Made by a program: the position numbers and the translations under genes. This document shows, piece after piece, positions 20,154 through 23,431 of a stretch of DNA of 23,431 nt (position 1 is the first letter of the stretch; each line of letters starts with the position of its first letter). Source of the stretch: Bacteroidota bacterium (GTDB taxonomy: Bacteria; Bacteroidota; Bacteroidia; Bacteroidales; CAJPTX01). The stretch is from the NCBI GenBank assembly GCA_002748015.1, contig PDRH01000044.1, positions 1 to 23,431 of the forward strand, in the 5' to 3' direction. The notes below the pieces were generated by a model, which worked only from the letters and a program-made list of their open reading frames with translations, was not told the DNA's origin and searched no databases.

Positions 20154-23100
20154 CTAGTTCTCAACCGCCTTGGCCGCAGCCCGTATAGACCGCTGGTTCT
20201 TGGACTTCGAACGTAGCATGCCCCTCGAGGCGAACATAGCATACACCGCCGGTACAACAATGAGCGTGAGGAAGGTGGAGAAGGTCAAGCCCCCGATAAC
20301 CGCTATACCCATGGGCTTCCAGGTCTCAGAGCCCTCACCAGTGCTAAGCGCTAGCGGGAGCATACCCAGAATGGTCGTCAACGCCGTCATGAGCACAGGG
20401 CGTAGGCGGGATTTCCCACCCTCTACCACCGCACGGAAGGTGGAGTAACCACGGGCACGCAGGAGGTTCGTATAGTCCACCAGCACAATACCGTTCTTCA
20501 CCACGATACCCACCAGCATGATGCCTCCAATCATTGAGGTCATGTTCAGCTTGGCCCCCGTAAGCAGAAGGGCAAGGATAACACCCGTAAAGGCAAATGG
20601 CAGGGAAAGCATGATCATGAAGGGTTCCTTGAAGCTCTCGAACTGGGAAGCCATCACTATGTACACGAGTGCCAGCACCAGCAGCAGTAGCATCTTCATG
20701 TCGGCGTTGGTCTCCGCTTGATCCTTGGCCGTTCCGCCCAGCCCCACAGTAATACTACTCGGAAGGTCTAGCTCATCCACCGCAGCCCAGATATTGTCAA
20801 CAACGGTGTTGAGCGATGCCTTGTAGAGACCACAATTGACATACATCACACGCTTACGATTGATACGTCGTATGGTCGGCGTGGCGTAGAACTCGCCCAC
20901 CTCGGCAACCTCCGAGAGCTTGATGGGTTTACCCTTACTGGAGTAGAGCGTAATATCGTTGATAGCCTCGAGGTTTGAGCGATACTTCTCGTCATAGCGG
21001 ACAATGATATCGTACTCATTCCCCGCCTCACGGTACTTGGAGGCCAGCATCCCGTTCATACGGTTGCGGACGTACATGGCGGCCGTGGTGGAGTTGATAC
21101 CCGCCTCGGCGAGCTTGGTGCGATCGAAGCGCACATTGTACTCCATCTGCGCCGGATCGTTCTTCACCTCAACATCTCGGGTGCCCTCTATGGCCCGCAT
21201 CCTATCGGCGAGCAACTCGGCGTAGTGCGCAGTCTCCTCGAGGTCATGGCCTATGAGGTGTACCTCTATCTTGGCCGCCCCCTGCGAGCCACCCTGCGAG
21301 CCACCGGGTATTACCTGGAACTTATCGAACTCGGTGAATTGCTCCAGCTTCTGGCGTATCGCATCGCTTATCTCCACCATGGTGCGGGAGCGTTCGCCCG
21401 GCTTGACAAGGCGTATGTCCATGTCCACCATGTTGCTCTTCATGGCGCGGAAAGCCGCCAGAAGGTCGTTGCTACCCGCCGAGCCGTAGGAGGACACGAT
21501 GAGCTGCACCTCTGGGTTATTCTCCCGTATCATGTCCTCCACCTCCTGGGCCATCTCGCCCGTATAGGAGCTAGCCGAACCAGCAGGAAGGGCCAGCTTC
21601 ACCTGTATACGCGAATTGTCAGACTGGGGCATAAACTCCGTCTTGACCATGGGGAAGAGGAAGATACTCCCTACGAAAATCAGCGTTGCAATCCCGAGGG
21701 TTATATAGCGGTGATGCACCGCCCAAGCCAGGCTACCAGCATACACCTCATCCAGCCAGCCAAGGAAACGGTTTATCTGACGCTGTAGCACATTCATACG
21801 CCGCTTCTGCCCCCGCGGAATGGTACGCAGGAGCTGCGAGGCGAGCATGGGCGTGAGCGTCAGGGCAGAGATGGTGGATACCACTATGACGATGCTGACG
21901 ATGTAGCCCAGCTGCTTGAACATGATGCCACTCATGCCACCGAGCATTGTCAAGGGCAGGAATACGGCCAGCACGGTTAGGGTTGTCGCCACCACGGCCA
22001 AGCCCACCTCATTCGTCCCGTATATGGCGGCCTCTCGCGGCGAACTCCCCTTTTCGAGCTGGGAGGTGATGTTCTCAAGCACCACTATCGCATCGTCGAC
22101 CACCATACCAATTGCGATGGAGAGGGAGGAGAGGGAAATGATGTTGATGGTGTTACCACTGAGGTAGAGGTAGCTAAAGGCCATAATCAGCGACACCGGT
22201 ATGGTGATGATGATGATGAGCGTAGCCCGCCAGCGCCCCAGGAAGAAAAGGATAACCAGCATTACGAAGATGCCCGCGTAGAGCACCGTCTCGGCAAGCG
22301 AGCTGAGGCTATTGACGATGAACTCCGCAGAGTTGAACAGCGGCTCTAGCTGCACATCCTTGGGTAGCCCCTTCTTGAGGCGCTCCACCTCGCGCTGGAT
22401 ATCCTCCACGATGGTAACGGTATTCGCCCCGCTCTGCTTCTGTATGGACATCTTCACCGCACGCTCCCCACCCCGCTTTACCACGAGCTGCTGCGAAGCC
22501 AGGGAGTCGTTGACCCGCGCCACATCGCATAGGAAGACCTTGCGCCCCCTGAAGTTACCAACCACCACCGAGTCTAGCTCCTCCGAGGTCTTAAACTCGG
22601 CCTCCACTCGGAGAGGTACTGCACTCGTACCCATCTCCACCATCCCGGCGGGTATATTCCTGTTCTCCTTGGCAATAGCCCCCCCGATTTGCTCCACGGT
22701 CAGGTTGTAGGCCTCCAGCCGGTGGGGGTCTATATCCACCTGGATGGCCCGCTTGGCCCCCCCGCTAACGCCGATAGAACCTATGCCGTTAATCCGGTTG
22801 AGCGGATTGACCAAAATGTCCTCCACGATTTCAGGCAGGGCATCGAAGTTCTCATCCGCCGTAATTGAGTACTCCAAAATGGGTATCATATTGGAGTTGA
22901 ACTTGAATATCAACGGCTGATCCACCCCCTCCGGCAAGCGCTTCTGTACCCGGCCGATGGCATCGCGTATGGTGTTGCTCGCCTCATCCAGGTTTGTACC
23001 CCAGTCGAACTCCATGAAAATCATGGAGTAGTTGTCCTGCGAACGGGACGTTAGCTCCATGAGATTCGGCGTAGTGTTGAGCGTATTCTCCAGGGTCTTG

Positions 23101-23291
23101 GTAATGTTGTTCTCTATATCTGCCGCGTTCGCCCCCTGGTAGTAGGTGAAGACCGTGATGTAGGGGAATTCTATCTCCGGGTACAAGTCCCTCGATAGCT
23201 TCTGGTAGGAGTACAGGCCGAAGAGTATGACCCCGACGAATATCAGCAGGGTGCTAATCGGCTTCCTGACCGCGCTTTCGTATATCTTCAT
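20154..23291 (-). CDS. RND-family efflux permease (AcrB/HAE1 type)
   Basis: The 1045-residue inner-membrane pump has the usual RND layout: an N-terminal TM segment (about 12-28), a large periplasmic loop, TM2-TM7 around 340-550, a second periplasmic loop (about 560-860) and TM8-TM12 to the end. In TM4, GMVVDDAIVVLENI (near residues 393-406) contains the twin Asp of the proton relay. SMIGGIMLVGIVVKNGIVLVDY in the C-terminal half supplies the conserved Lys partner (VKNGI). The twin Asp and sequence style fit drug/solute exporters of the AcrB class rather than CusA/CzcA metal pumps. A GGSQGGSQGAAK stretch lies in the second loop. It forms an operon with the membrane-fusion protein 14 bp upstream. 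Confidence 0.95.
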   Translation of the reverse strand: MKIYESAVRKPISTLLIFVGVILFGLYSYQKLSRDLYPEIEFPYITVFTYYQGANAADIENNITKTLENTLNTTPNLMELTSRSQDNYSMIFMEFDWGTNLDEASNTIRDAIGRVQKRLPEGVDQPLIFKFNSNMIPILEYSITADENFDALPEIVEDILVNPLNRINGIGSIGVSGGAKRAIQVDIDPHRLEAYNLTVEQIGGAIAKENRNIPAGMVEMGTSAVPLRVEAEFKTSEELDSVVVGNFRGRKVFLCDVARVNDSLASQQLVVKRGGERAVKMSIQKQSGANTVTIVEDIQREVERLKKGLPKDVQLEPLFNSAEFIVNSLSSLAETVLYAGIFVMLVILFFLGRWRATLIIIITIPVSLIMAFSYLYLSGNTINIISLSSLSIAIGMVVDDAIVVLENITSQLEKGSSPREAAIYGTNEVGLAVVATTLTVLAVFLPLTMLGGMSGIMFKQLGYIVSIVIVVSTISALTLTPMLASQLLRTIPRGQKRRMNVLQRQINRFLGWLDEVYAGSLAWAVHHRYITLGIATLIFVGSIFLFPMVKTEFMPQSDNSRIQVKLALPAGSASSYTGEMAQEVEDMIRENNPEVQLIVSSYGSAGSNDLLAAFRAMKSNMVDMDIRLVKPGERSRTMVEISDAIRQKLEQFTEFDKFQVIPGGSQGGSQGAAKIEVHLIGHDLEETAHYAELLADRMRAIEGTRDVEVKNDPAQMEYNVRFDRTKLAEAGINSTTAAMYVRNRMNGMLASKYREAGNEYDIIVRYDEKYRSNLEAINDITLYSSKGKPIKLSEVAEVGEFYATPTIRRINRKRVMYVNCGLYKASLNTVVDNIWAAVDELDLPSSITVGLGGTAKDQAETNADMKMLLLLVLALVYIVMASQFESFKEPFMIMLSLPFAFTGVILALLLTGAKLNMTSMIGGIMLVGIVVKNGIVLVDYTNLLRARGYSTFRAVVEGGKSRLRPVLMTALTTILGMLPLALSTGEGSETWKPMGIAVIGGLTFSTFLTLIVVPAVYAMFASRGMLRSKSKNQRSIRAAAKAVEN

Positions 23292-23305
23292 AGCTTGTGC
23301 CTCTC

Positions 23306-23431
23306 CTATTCGTTTTCGCTAGCCTTCACGACCTGGTCCTTTTCGGCAGCTTCACCCGTCCCATCCTGCTGCACCACCTCCACCTCTGCACCATCCTTCA
23401 GCTCGCGGATACCCGTATAGATAACCTCCTC
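23306..23431 (-). CDS. RND efflux membrane-fusion (periplasmic adaptor) protein, C-terminal fragment
   Basis: The last 41 codons of a gene entering from beyond the window edge are visible. The peptide EEVIYTGIRELKDGAEVEVV is the standard end of the membrane-proximal domain of adaptor proteins (compare V.I.GL..L.DG..V.V in AcrA/MexA). A short acidic tail follows (GEAAEKDQVVKASENE). It ends 14 bp before the pump start codon, giving the usual adaptor-pump gene order. A TolC-like gene, if present, would lie further upstream, outside the window. Confidence 0.85.
   Translation of the reverse strand, partial: EEVIYTGIRELKDGAEVEVVQQDGTGEAAEKDQVVKASENE

Overview
The window is chromosomal DNA from a Bacteroidota bacterium, most likely of order Bacteroidales and plausibly near Porphyromonas. 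Three things point there: promoters of the form TTTG-N-TAnnTTTG, general absence of strong Shine-Dalgarno sites, and a gene set typical of the group (LytTR regulator, AlbA-type ATP-binding regulator, cytoplasmic DUF1963 protein, folP-cdaA pair, dihydroorotate-dehydrogenase-like flavoprotein with a YggS protein, RND operon with a small PII-like protein). GC looks to be in the mid to high 50s by eye. Genus is inference.

Left part (1-3900): the start of a secreted GH3-like lipoprotein gene (cut by the window edge) lies directly behind a LytTR response regulator gene on the minus strand. Then comes an HU-type DNA-binding protein with its own promoter and terminator. Divergent from HU is a plus-strand operon of an exported thioredoxin-fold protein, a DEAD-box RNA helicase and D-aminoacyl-tRNA deacylase. 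A 25-bp perfect-stem hairpin separates this operon from the next, convergent one.

Middle (3980-12500): a two-gene minus-strand operon encodes an NfnA/NfnB-like (SudB/SudA-like) iron-sulfur flavoprotein pair. Next is an AlbA/Schlafen-type ATP-binding regulator with in-frame 42-bp tandem repeats, then dnaK with a textbook terminator. The 419-bp divergent gap between dnaK and kbl holds a 58-bp perfect palindrome. kbl is followed by 470 bp that look structured rather than coding, then a small acidic conserved-type gene with the clearest promoter in the window and two tandem terminators.

Right part (12649-23431): a HEAT-like gene and plsY are transcribed divergently from overlapping promoters. 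plsY runs tail to tail into a DUF1963-folP-cdaA minus-strand operon, with a 4-bp stop-codon overlap. A yggS-flavoprotein operon follows, with a strong terminator. Last is an efflux operon (membrane-fusion protein, 1045-residue RND pump, PII-like protein, exported protein with a FISUMP/DUF1566-like tail), which ends in about 330 noncoding bases and a terminator.

Most of the window is housekeeping. No insertion sequence, prophage, CRISPR array, tRNA or rRNA was seen. The least explained items are the 58-bp palindrome, the structured stretch after kbl, the repeat linker in the AlbA regulator, the dehydrogenase-like protein that lacks the classical catalytic motif, and the two small proteins attached to the RND operon.
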